5,315 nt of DNA from an uncultured Colwellia sp. (GTDB lineage Bacteria; Pseudomonadota; Gammaproteobacteria; Enterobacterales; Alteromonadaceae). Both the position numbers and the translations under genes were made by a program. The notes beneath the pieces are model-generated. The model worked only from the letters and a program-made list of their open reading frames with translations, was not told the origin of the DNA and ran no database searches. This document shows positions 1 through 5,315 of the stretch, piece after piece (the first letter of the stretch is position 1; the number at the start of each line of letters is the position of its first letter). Location: the NCBI GenBank assembly GCA_913020705.1, contig CAJWBY010000233.1, forward strand, positions 1 through 5,315, in the 5' to 3' direction.

Positions 1-1775
1 GTTTATTTGCAAGTAGCCAGCAAATTGCATCGAGTGGCATTGATGAAGTAATTTTAACAAGTATCGCCAAAGATAATAATAATAATCTTGTTGAGGGAGT
101 AACGGTTACTTTTAGTGCAAGTTCAGGTCAAATTGAAATTGTAAACTCGATTACTGGCGCCGATGGGCAAGCTACAGCAATATTGAAAACAAATAATGAA
201 CCTACTAATCGAGTAATAACTATAACATCTCAAAATGGGCAAGTGATGGATACAGTTGATGTTCATGTGACTGGCACAACTATTAATCTTACAGGTTCAT
301 CGACATTAGCCATTAATGATGAAAATACCTTTTTCATTCAAGTGATGAATTCTGAAGGTGAAGGTATTCCTAATGTTGTTGTGGATATTTCTCTTTCTGA
401 CACAGCCATCGGAGCAGTCGCCGATATAAATATTGTCAATACTGTTACCACAGATATCACAGGCCAAGCAACCTTTTCTGTTCTGGGTACGTCGGGAGGA
501 GGTAATTCGATAATTATTAAAGCGGTAGGGGTTGTTGAGTCACATGATGTAACTGTTCAAGCGGACTCTTTCCTATTTAGTACTTTCAATAACGGTCAAC
601 AATCTGTTAATCCTGAAATAAATATTTTGCCTGATGTTCTGCTATCTAATACAGCTACAATCGAACTTACGTGGTTGCAATCAAACGTTCCAATAGCTGA
701 TGGTACGGTTGTTAGTTTTACTTCTACAAGGGGAACTTTAACTGCTAATTCTGCGACAATTCTAAACGGAAAAGCGTCAACAAGCATTAGTTCTACTAAC
801 GCAGGAAAGGCTTTAATTACAGTTACCGGCAGTGAAGGAGGCACGACCCTTAATAACCAGTTAGAATTCGAATTTGTAGCGGAAACTATTCATACACTTG
901 TAGCACAAGCATCACCTAGCTCTATAGCGCCAAATGGGGATACCTCTACAATCTCAGTTGTAGCGAAAGACATTAATGGTAATTTAGTGAAAGGAAAGAC
1001 AATTGAGTTCACATTAACTGACACTAATGGCGGAAATATATTACCTGCTACAGCAGTAACTGATAGTATTGGTAGTGCAAGTACGGTTTATACATCTAAT
1101 ACATCCTCAGCTCAAAATGGTGTTTCGATTAAGGCCACAGTACAAGAATTCCCAACCTTGTTTAATATCGTTGAGTTAACTGTAGCTGAAAGGGAATTGT
1201 TTATTTCTTTAGGAACAGGTAATGAATTAATTGAGCCGGATATTACAACTTATAATAAGCAATATTCTGCATTTGTTACCGATGTCGACTCTACTCCAAG
1301 AGAAGGTGTGGTTTTAACTGTTTCTGCAATCCCAAGTGATTATTATAAAGGAACGTGGGTGAAGATTTTAGATGAAAATGGCGACTTTCTTTCATGGGCT
1401 CCAAGCTATTCTACAATTCCTCCTTGTCCTAATGAAGATGTAAATAAAGATGGTATATTAGATGTTGGAGAAGATATTAATAGTAATGGACGTTTAACTC
1501 CAGGTAATATCGTTTCAGCGTTGGGAGAAGTCACAACAGATGAGTTTGGCCAGGCAATTATAGATATTCGCTATGCGCAAAGTTTTGGAACTTGGGTGGA
1601 TGTAAACCTTATCGTTAGCACTAAGGTTAATGGCACAGAAAATTCATCACAGACTCGCTTTACTTTACCCGTGTTGGCATCAGATGTTTTAGTTGAGAAT
1701 ACTACACCTCCAACCTCAGGAATTGGTCTTAGCGGTCCATTTGGTCTTATTGGTGATTGTTCTAATGAAAATTGA
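1..1775 (+). CDS. Ig-like (Big_1/invasin-type) repeat surface protein, C-terminal part, 5' end outside window
   Basis: The reading frame is open from base 3 to a TGA at 1773-1775 and shows 590 residues. It is already inside an Ig-like domain at the left edge, so the true start lies upstream. Four Ig-like modules can be recognised at about nt 3-278, 279-569, 570-890 and 891-1193, followed by a different C-terminal module at 1194-1772. Modules 1 and 4 are closest to the Big_1 consensus (AKDNNNNLVEGVTVTF and AKDINGNLVKGKTIEF). A 'TD-x-x-G-x-A' strand motif recurs, as in TTDITGQATF, VTDSIGSAS and TTDEFGQAI. Thr, Ser, Asn and Val are abundant, and only two Cys occur, both in the last module. Such proteins are usually exported adhesin-like stalks, either inverse autotransporters (intimin/invasin) or lipoproteins. 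The N-terminus that would decide between these is absent, so adhesion is an inference. Domain class is fairly secure; exact function is unknown. Confidence 0.85.
   Translation, partial: LFASSQQIASSGIDEVILTSIAKDNNNNLVEGVTVTFSASSGQIEIVNSITGADGQATAILKTNNEPTNRVITITSQNGQVMDTVDVHVTGTTINLTGSSTLAINDENTFFIQVMNSEGEGIPNVVVDISLSDTAIGAVADINIVNTVTTDITGQATFSVLGTSGGGNSIIIKAVGVVESHDVTVQADSFLFSTFNNGQQSVNPEINILPDVLLSNTATIELTWLQSNVPIADGTVVSFTSTRGTLTANSATILNGKASTSISSTNAGKALITVTGSEGGTTLNNQLEFEFVAETIHTLVAQASPSSIAPNGDTSTISVVAKDINGNLVKGKTIEFTLTDTNGGNILPATAVTDSIGSASTVYTSNTSSAQNGVSIKATVQEFPTLFNIVELTVAERELFISLGTGNELIEPDITTYNKQYSAFVTDVDSTPREGVVLTVSAIPSDYYKGTWVKILDENGDFLSWAPSYSTIPPCPNEDVNKDGILDVGEDINSNGRLTPGNIVSALGEVTTDEFGQAIIDIRYAQSFGTWVDVNLIVSTKVNGTENSSQTRFTLPVLASDVLVENTTPPTSGIGLSGPFGLIGDCSNEN
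1437..1508 (+). other. Ca2+-binding-like Asp/Asn/Gly motif in the C-terminal module of the Ig-like protein
   Basis: The encoded segment reads DVNKDGILDVGED followed by INSNGRLTPGN. The first half matches the D-x-N-x-D-G-x-x-D-x-x-E spacing of EF-hand/dockerin-like calcium loops; the second is a weaker, degenerate copy (D-x-N-x-N-G). It follows a Pro-Pro-Cys-Pro segment (Cys codon at 1425-1427). The only other visible Cys is near the C-terminus (codon at 1758-1760), so a disulphide that closes the module after export is possible. Calcium binding is inferred from residue spacing only. Confidence 0.6.
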
Positions 1776-1790
1776 TGATTAGTTAGATAC

Positions 1791-1820
1791 AAAAAAGCCG
1801 CTTAATTAAGCGGCTTTTTA
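1791..1820. terminator. Bidirectional intrinsic terminator shared by convergent genes
   Basis: A GC-rich stem, GCCGCTT (1797-1803) pairing with AAGCGGC (1808-1814), surrounds an AATT centre. An A tract (1791-1796) lies on the left and a T tract (1815-1819) on the right. Positions 1792-1819 form a perfect palindrome, so the RNA from either strand gives a stem ending in U residues. It lies 16 bases past the stop of the Ig-like gene and about 20 bases past the stop of the minus-strand ureohydrolase gene, the expected position for a terminator serving both. Confidence 0.93.
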
Positions 1821-1838
1821 ACTACTGATTTTATATAG

Positions 1839-2945
1839 CTACTTAGCCATCTCAGTTAACAAAAATGCTGATATCTCAGCACCCGCCGCTAATGTTTTAT
1901 CACGACTCACTTGACCTAAACCCGAACTATCAGTGAAAGGTGCGATTTCCATCATATCAGCGCCAGTGATACGATATTTCGCCGCTAATGCACGTAATAT
2001 TTCCATAGTTTCATTGAGAAACATACCATCAGGTTCAGGAGTGCCTGTCGCTGAAGCAACACTTTCGTCTAAAGCATCAATATCGAAGCTAACATAAAGC
2101 TCGTCAATGTTTTCATCTTTTAATTGAGCAAAAATATTTTCTATGATTTTTTCTACACCATGTTCTCGTAGCTCATGTGCCCAATGCTGTCTCACACCGA
2201 AAGTACTCTCCCAATGAGATTTAGGGCGGCCGCTTGAACGAATACCTACTTGAATTAAATGATGTTTCTCATGTAAGTCATCAAGAATATGTGTGCACCA
2301 AGAACCGAAACATAAATCGATGCCTAAACGCTCAACCAATAAATCAGTGTGTGCATCGAAATGAATGATAGCAGCACGAATGCCACGTTTTTTCTTTGCT
2401 TGCAAGTAAGCCTTGGTTAGCGGGTAACTTACTGAATGATCTCCACCAATACCGAAAATACCTTTGTCAGGGAATTCAGCATAGAAATCATGTAAAACAT
2501 CTTCAGTAATCGTTAATGGGCTAACAGCATAAGGACTATTCTCATTTTGATAGAGCGCTTTTCTACAGTTAGAGAGTGTTGCTTCATTTAAATACTTGTC
2601 ATGGAGTAAATGAGGAATAACACGAATATCACCCATATCAAAAGCTTCAAGATCAGGATGTTGCTCAAGTAAAGTTGATCTTACAAATAAAGGTCCCCAA
2701 TTCGCGCCACGTAAAATTCCGCCACCACAATCTGATGCTATCCCTAAAATAACTGCGTTTGAGGCGTCAGGAAGCTTGTTTAATGAGTCTTTCCAAATAT
2801 TATCAATGTTGGTAGATTGACCAAATAAAGCTTGGTGTAATTGCTCTTTACGCTCTTTCGCGGTATTTACGGTAAAAACACCGTTTCCTGCAGGGCATAA
2901 ACAGTTAGATAATTTTTCTTGTAAGTTAGTCCATGATGTTGTCAT
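1839..2945 (-). CDS. Arginase/agmatinase (ureohydrolase) family enzyme, substrate unassigned
   Basis: This family hydrolyses guanidino or formimino groups (arginine, agmatine, guanidinobutyrate, formiminoglutamate) in the cytoplasm with a two-metal, usually Mn2+, centre. Numbered from the ATG (368 aa), the fold opens with a G-x-x-x-D-x-G-G...G-P-x-x-x-R segment (68-89), preceded by a roughly 60-residue N-terminal extension. Metal ligands are present: H170 in GGDHS, D197, H199 and D201 in DAHTD, and D288 and D290 in SFDIDALD. E333 in MMEIAP matches the conserved substrate-side Glu, and H219 may be the general base. The loop after the last metal motif reads GTPEPDG rather than the usual GTP-x-x-GG. 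It is somewhat longer than typical agmatinases (about 300 aa). No hut, spe or arg gene is visible nearby, so agmatinase, formimidoylglutamase or another guanidino hydrolase all remain possible. A TTG at 2958-2960 would add five residues; ATG is preferred. Both starts have weak ribosome sites. Confidence 0.9.
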   Translation of the reverse strand: MTTSWTNLQEKLSNCLCPAGNGVFTVNTAKERKEQLHQALFGQSTNIDNIWKDSLNKLPDASNAVILGIASDCGGGILRGANWGPLFVRSTLLEQHPDLEAFDMGDIRVIPHLLHDKYLNEATLSNCRKALYQNENSPYAVSPLTITEDVLHDFYAEFPDKGIFGIGGDHSVSYPLTKAYLQAKKKRGIRAAIIHFDAHTDLLVERLGIDLCFGSWCTHILDDLHEKHHLIQVGIRSSGRPKSHWESTFGVRQHWAHELREHGVEKIIENIFAQLKDENIDELYVSFDIDALDESVASATGTPEPDGMFLNETMEILRALAAKYRITGADMMEIAPFTDSSGLGQVSRDKTLAAGAEISAFLLTEMAK

Positions 2946-3031
2946 ATAATTTGTACTCAAGTTATTTACCCAATAATTAACGCTATATGTAAAGCGAACG
3001 AAGGGTATTGTTTTTATATAGATGCTTGTAG

Positions 3032-3047
3032 ATTCTTAATAAAGAAT
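3032..3047. repeat. Short perfect inverted repeat upstream of the ureohydrolase gene
   Basis: ATTCTT (3032-3037) and AAGAAT (3042-3047) are perfect inverted arms around a 4-base AATA centre. The site lies about 90 bases upstream of the ureohydrolase ATG, where an operator or a weak leader hairpin could sit. The arms are AT-rich and short, so chance is a real alternative. It does not match the ArgR box pattern well. Confidence 0.3.
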
Positions 3048-3180
3048 AATTGAACTTAATAAATAAATTGAATTACCGTCAGCGATTTAGTTTTGTCAAA
3101 ATTTATTGTTATAACGCTTAAAAATCGGCATCATTATAACGAAAATAGCTTCATTAGGCGATGTTAATAAAAATAATTAC

Positions 3181-3209
3181 TTGTCAGCTTGCTTATTTAC
3201 GGATATATC
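3181..3209 (+). promoter_or_regulatory. Candidate distal sigma70 promoter for topA
   Basis: TTGTCA (3181-3186, five of six matches to TTGACA) and TATATC (3204-3209, four of six matches to TATAAT) are separated by the optimal 17 bases. Transcription would start near 3216 and leave a leader of about 130 bases before the topA ATG. In AT-rich DNA such matches arise by chance, so this is a prediction only. Confidence 0.4.
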
Positions 3210-3277
3210 TAATAGTAATTCAAATTTTAACGATTTTTGGTTAAATTGTGCTAAAAATGAGTAGCTCGGCTAATTTT

Positions 3278-3308
3278 TAGACAACTTTTACTAAAGTGTA
3301 ACTATACT
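3278..3308 (+). promoter_or_regulatory. Candidate proximal sigma70 promoter for topA with a long spacer
   Basis: TAGACA (3278-3283, five of six matches to TTGACA) and TATACT (3303-3308, five of six to TATAAT) are separated by 19 bases, longer than the optimal 17. The start would be near 3315, about 33 bases before the ATG. Both hexamers are good but the spacing is not. Long spacers can make a promoter depend on DNA supercoiling, which would fit topA, whose expression in E. coli rises with negative supercoiling. That link is inferred here. Confidence 0.45.
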
Positions 3309-3328
3309 GGCAAAAAATAATAGCCAGT
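3306..3328. repeat. Inverted repeat overlapping the proximal topA promoter
   Basis: ACTGGC (3306-3311) and GCCAGT (3323-3328) are perfect 6-base inverted arms around an 11-base AT-rich centre. The left arm overlaps the end of the candidate -10 and the centre (about 3317) falls near the predicted start site. It could therefore be an operator. It could instead form a leader hairpin just before the ribosome binding site if transcription starts at the distal promoter. Confidence 0.4.
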
Positions 3329-3333
3329 GACGT

Positions 3334-3340
3334 AGGAAAG
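3334..3340 (+). promoter_or_regulatory. Ribosome binding site of topA
   Basis: AGGAAAG ends seven bases before the ATG at 3348. It is a good Shine-Dalgarno match at normal spacing and fixes the topA start, which is also supported by the conserved N-terminus [15 protein letters not shown]. Confidence 0.85.
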
Positions 3341-3347
3341 TATATAT

Positions 3348-5315
3348 ATGGCAAAATCTCTTGTAATTGTCGAATCACCGGCCAAAGCGAAGACAATTAA
3401 CAAATATCTTGGTAAAGACTTTATTGTGAAATCTAGTGTCGGTCATGTACGTGATCTTCCTCACAGTAGTACTGGTAAAAAAGTGGCAGCTAAATCTCCT
3501 GCTGAAGTCAGAAAAATGGCACCAGCAGCAAAAGCTAAATATAAAGCGAAGCGTGATAAGTTAGCACTGGTTAATCGTATGGGAATTGATCCTGAGAATG
3601 ATTGGGAAGCAAATTATCAAGTTCTTGAAGGTAAAGAGAAAGTTGTTGCTGAATTAATTAAACTTGCCGGTTCAGCCGACACTGTCTATCTCGCGACCGA
3701 TTTGGATCGCGAGGGAGAAGCGATAGCCTGGCACCTAAAAGAAATTATTGGTGGCGATGACAACAAATTCAAACGTGTTGTTTTTAATGAAATAACGGAA
3801 AATGCTATTCAACAAGCATTTTCTACTCCTGGTGAATTAAGCATGCCGGGTGTTAATGCTCAGCAAGCTCGACGCTTTCTTGATCGCGTAGTTGGCTTTA
3901 TGGTCAGCCCTTTGTTGTGGAAGAAAGTTGCTCGCGGCTTATCCGCAGGTCGCGTTCAATCTGTAGCGGTAAAATTAGTTGTTGAAAAAGAACGTGAAAT
4001 TAAAGCGTTTGATCCACAAGAATTTTGGGAAATCAGCGCTGATACTAAAACAGCGTCAGGTCTAAATTTTCCTTTAGATGTCACCCATGAAAATGGTAAA
4101 GCGTTTAAACCAACCAATGAAACTGACACGAATAAAGCGTTAGCAACTTTAGAAAGTTCGGCTTATACCGTTAATAAAAGAGACGACAAACCATCTAAAA
4201 GTACACCATCAGCGCCTTTTATTACGTCAACATTGCAACAAGCTGCGAGCACTAAACTCGGTTTCGGTGTTAAACGTACTATGGGCTTAGCTCAGCGTTT
4301 ATACGAAGCGGGGCATATAACTTATATGCGTACCGATTCAACCAACCTAAGTAAAGATGCAGTTGAAATGTGTCGTGGCTATATTTCTAAGAACTTTGGA
4401 GATAACTATTTACCAGAAAAAGCAAAAGTTTATAGCAGTAAGTCAGGTGCTCAAGAGGCGCATGAGGCTGTTCGTCCATCTGATGTGAAAGTTGAATCTG
4501 CTTTTATGGAAGGTATCGATGCCGATGCTAAAAAACTTTATGATTTAATTTGGCGTCAATTTGTTGCTTGTCAAATGACCGCAGCACGTTACACCGTAAG
4601 CACGTTAACTATCAGTGCCGCTGACTTTGATTTAAAAGCTAAGGGCCGGGTAATGCAATTTGATGGTTGGACTCGTGTTCATCCACAACTTGCCAAAGGT
4701 GATGACAGACATCTACCTGATTTAGCTGTAGGGGAAGTCTTAACACTAGACAATTTAGAAGCTACTCAGCACTTTACTAAGCCACCTGCTCGTTTTGGTG
4801 AAGCTTCGTTAGTTAAAGAATTAGAAAAACGCTCTATTGGTCGTCCATCAACCTATGCATCTATCATTTCAACTATTCAAGATAGAGGTTATGTACGTTT
4901 AGATAAAAAGCGCTTTTATGCCGAGAAAATGGGTGAAATAATCACTGACAGCTTATCCATTAGTTTTGAAAAACTGATGAGTTATGATTTTACCGCCAAT
5001 ATGGAACAAGAACTTGATGCTATTGCTATAGGTGAACTTGACTGGAAAGGCGTTTTAGATGAATTTTATAAAAATTTCAGTAAAAAATTAGCACTAGCTA
5101 ATAAAGAATCTGAAGAAGGCGGCATGCCAAACAATAACCCAGTATTGACGGATATTAATTGTCCTACTTGTGCTCGTAAAATGGGCATTAGAACCGCTTC
5201 AACAGGGGTGTTTTTAGGTTGTTCAGGTTATGCTTTACCGCCTAAAGAGCGTTGCACAACCACCATGAACTTAACACCGGGTGAAGAAGCGGTAAGTGTA
5301 TTAGCAGAAGACCAA
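3348..5315 (+). CDS. topA: DNA topoisomerase I (type IA, omega protein), 3' end outside window
   Basis: TopA relaxes negatively supercoiled DNA by cutting one strand through a 5'-phosphotyrosine link, balancing gyrase and preventing R-loops on the nucleoid. The frame is open for 656 codons to the window edge without frameshift; E. coli TopA has 865 residues, so about 200 are missing. The Toprim domain starts with [17 protein letters not shown] (E9 catalytic) and carries the DxDxE acidic triad in [15 protein letters not shown] (D118, D120, E122). A Lys/Ala-rich insert lies at about 43-73. [19 protein letters not shown] (175-193) and [11 protein letters not shown] (198-208) are core motifs. The active-site tyrosine is Y326 in [16 protein letters not shown] and [10 protein letters not shown] belong to the later core. 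The first C-terminal zinc ribbon is complete, with C605, C608, C625 and C636. The remaining zinc ribbons lie beyond the edge. Similarity to the E. coli protein is very high by eye, so the assignment is near certain. Confidence 0.98.
   Translation, partial: MAKSLVIVESPAKAKTINKYLGKDFIVKSSVGHVRDLPHSSTGKKVAAKSPAEVRKMAPAAKAKYKAKRDKLALVNRMGIDPENDWEANYQVLEGKEKVVAELIKLAGSADTVYLATDLDREGEAIAWHLKEIIGGDDNKFKRVVFNEITENAIQQAFSTPGELSMPGVNAQQARRFLDRVVGFMVSPLLWKKVARGLSAGRVQSVAVKLVVEKEREIKAFDPQEFWEISADTKTASGLNFPLDVTHENGKAFKPTNETDTNKALATLESSAYTVNKRDDKPSKSTPSAPFITSTLQQAASTKLGFGVKRTMGLAQRLYEAGHITYMRTDSTNLSKDAVEMCRGYISKNFGDNYLPEKAKVYSSKSGAQEAHEAVRPSDVKVESAFMEGIDADAKKLYDLIWRQFVACQMTAARYTVSTLTISAADFDLKAKGRVMQFDGWTRVHPQLAKGDDRHLPDLAVGEVLTLDNLEATQHFTKPPARFGEASLVKELEKRSIGRPSTYASIISTIQDRGYVRLDKKRFYAEKMGEIITDSLSISFEKLMSYDFTANMEQELDAIAIGELDWKGVLDEFYKNFSKKLALANKESEEGGMPNNNPVLTDINCPTCARKMGIRTASTGVFLGCSGYALPPKERCTTTMNLTPGEEAVSVLAEDQ

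Larger units (their letters stand above)
2946..3347. other. Divergent AT-rich intergenic regulatory region between the ureohydrolase gene and topA
   Basis: About 400 bases contain no convincing gene on either strand. The region separates two divergent start codons, so it must carry promoters in both directions. On the minus strand an exact TTGACA (plus-strand positions 3094-3099) could be a -35 for the ureohydrolase gene, but the best -10 at 16-base spacing, GGTAAT, is poor. On the plus strand two better candidates precede topA and are listed separately. Two short inverted repeats are also listed. No riboswitch or small RNA could be recognised by eye. Confidence 0.7.

Noticed and set aside
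73..86. AAT triplet run, a possible slippage tract
   Set aside because: Only four AAT codons in an Asn-rich loop of the Ig domain; too short for phase variation and a length change of one unit would stay in frame.
183..185. TTG as the start of the Ig-like gene
   Set aside because: The frame is open back to base 3 and the upstream 60 residues are clearly part of the same Ig-like domain, so this TTG is an internal leucine codon.
596..844. Minus-strand open frame of 82 codons
   Set aside because: It lies wholly inside the Ig-like gene on the opposite strand, with no recognisable family; a shadow frame.
1571..1792. Minus-strand open frame of 73 codons
   Set aside because: It overlaps the end of the Ig-like gene and begins inside the terminator hairpin, and the product resembles nothing known; a shadow frame.
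2226..2233. GC-rich 8-base palindrome GCGGCCGC in AT-rich DNA
   Set aside because: It falls in codons for a conserved Arg-Ser-Ser-Gly-Arg-Pro segment of the ureohydrolase and needs no other explanation.
3109..3141. Direct repeat TTATAACG at 3109-3116 and 3134-3141
   Set aside because: Two 8-base AT-rich copies 25 bases apart are easily expected by chance here, and no third copy or palindromic structure supports a binding site.
1..5315. Mobile element, CRISPR array, tRNA, rRNA, toxin-antitoxin or defence genes
   Set aside because: No transposase or integrase motifs, terminal repeats, spaced repeats, cloverleaf structures or extra small genes with good start signals were seen; the genes keep similar base composition throughout.
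1839..5315. Functional link between the ureohydrolase and topA
   Set aside because: They are divergent, separated by about 400 bases, and belong to unrelated processes; adjacency alone is not evidence.

Overview
The window looks like chromosomal DNA from an AT-rich marine gammaproteobacterium, probably of the Alteromonadales (Colwellia/Thalassotalea-like). The basis is the close E. coli-type sequence of topoisomerase I combined with AT-rich codon choice (many TTA, AAT, GAA, AAA) and a large Ig-like surface protein. The genus is an inference from style and was not tested by any search.

Layout. (1) Positions 1-1775, plus strand: the C-terminal 590 residues of a large Ig-like (Big_1/invasin-type) repeat protein whose start lies left of the window. 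It has four visible Ig-like modules and a distinct C-terminal module with a Ca2+-binding-like Asp/Asn/Gly motif and the protein's only two visible cysteines. (2) Positions 1791-1820: a perfectly symmetrical hairpin flanked by A and T tracts, serving as a shared bidirectional terminator between convergent genes. (3) Positions 1839-2945, minus strand: a complete arginase/agmatinase-family (ureohydrolase) enzyme with all six metal ligands; its substrate is not determined. (4) Positions 2946-3347: a roughly 400-base AT-rich divergent intergenic region with candidate promoters on both strands and two short inverted repeats. (5) From 3348 to the right edge, plus strand: topA, DNA topoisomerase I, showing its first 656 codons. 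The catalytic Toprim residues, active-site tyrosine and first zinc ribbon are intact, and the C-terminus is cut by the window.

The three genes do not form an operon. The surface protein and the ureohydrolase converge on one terminator; the ureohydrolase and topA diverge from one intergenic region. Nothing suggests a joint pathway. I see no mobile element, tRNA, rRNA, CRISPR array or defence system, and no convincing evidence of an undescribed system. The more interesting points are the C-terminal module of the surface protein, the orphan ureohydrolase with a variant substrate loop, and the architecture of the topA promoter region.
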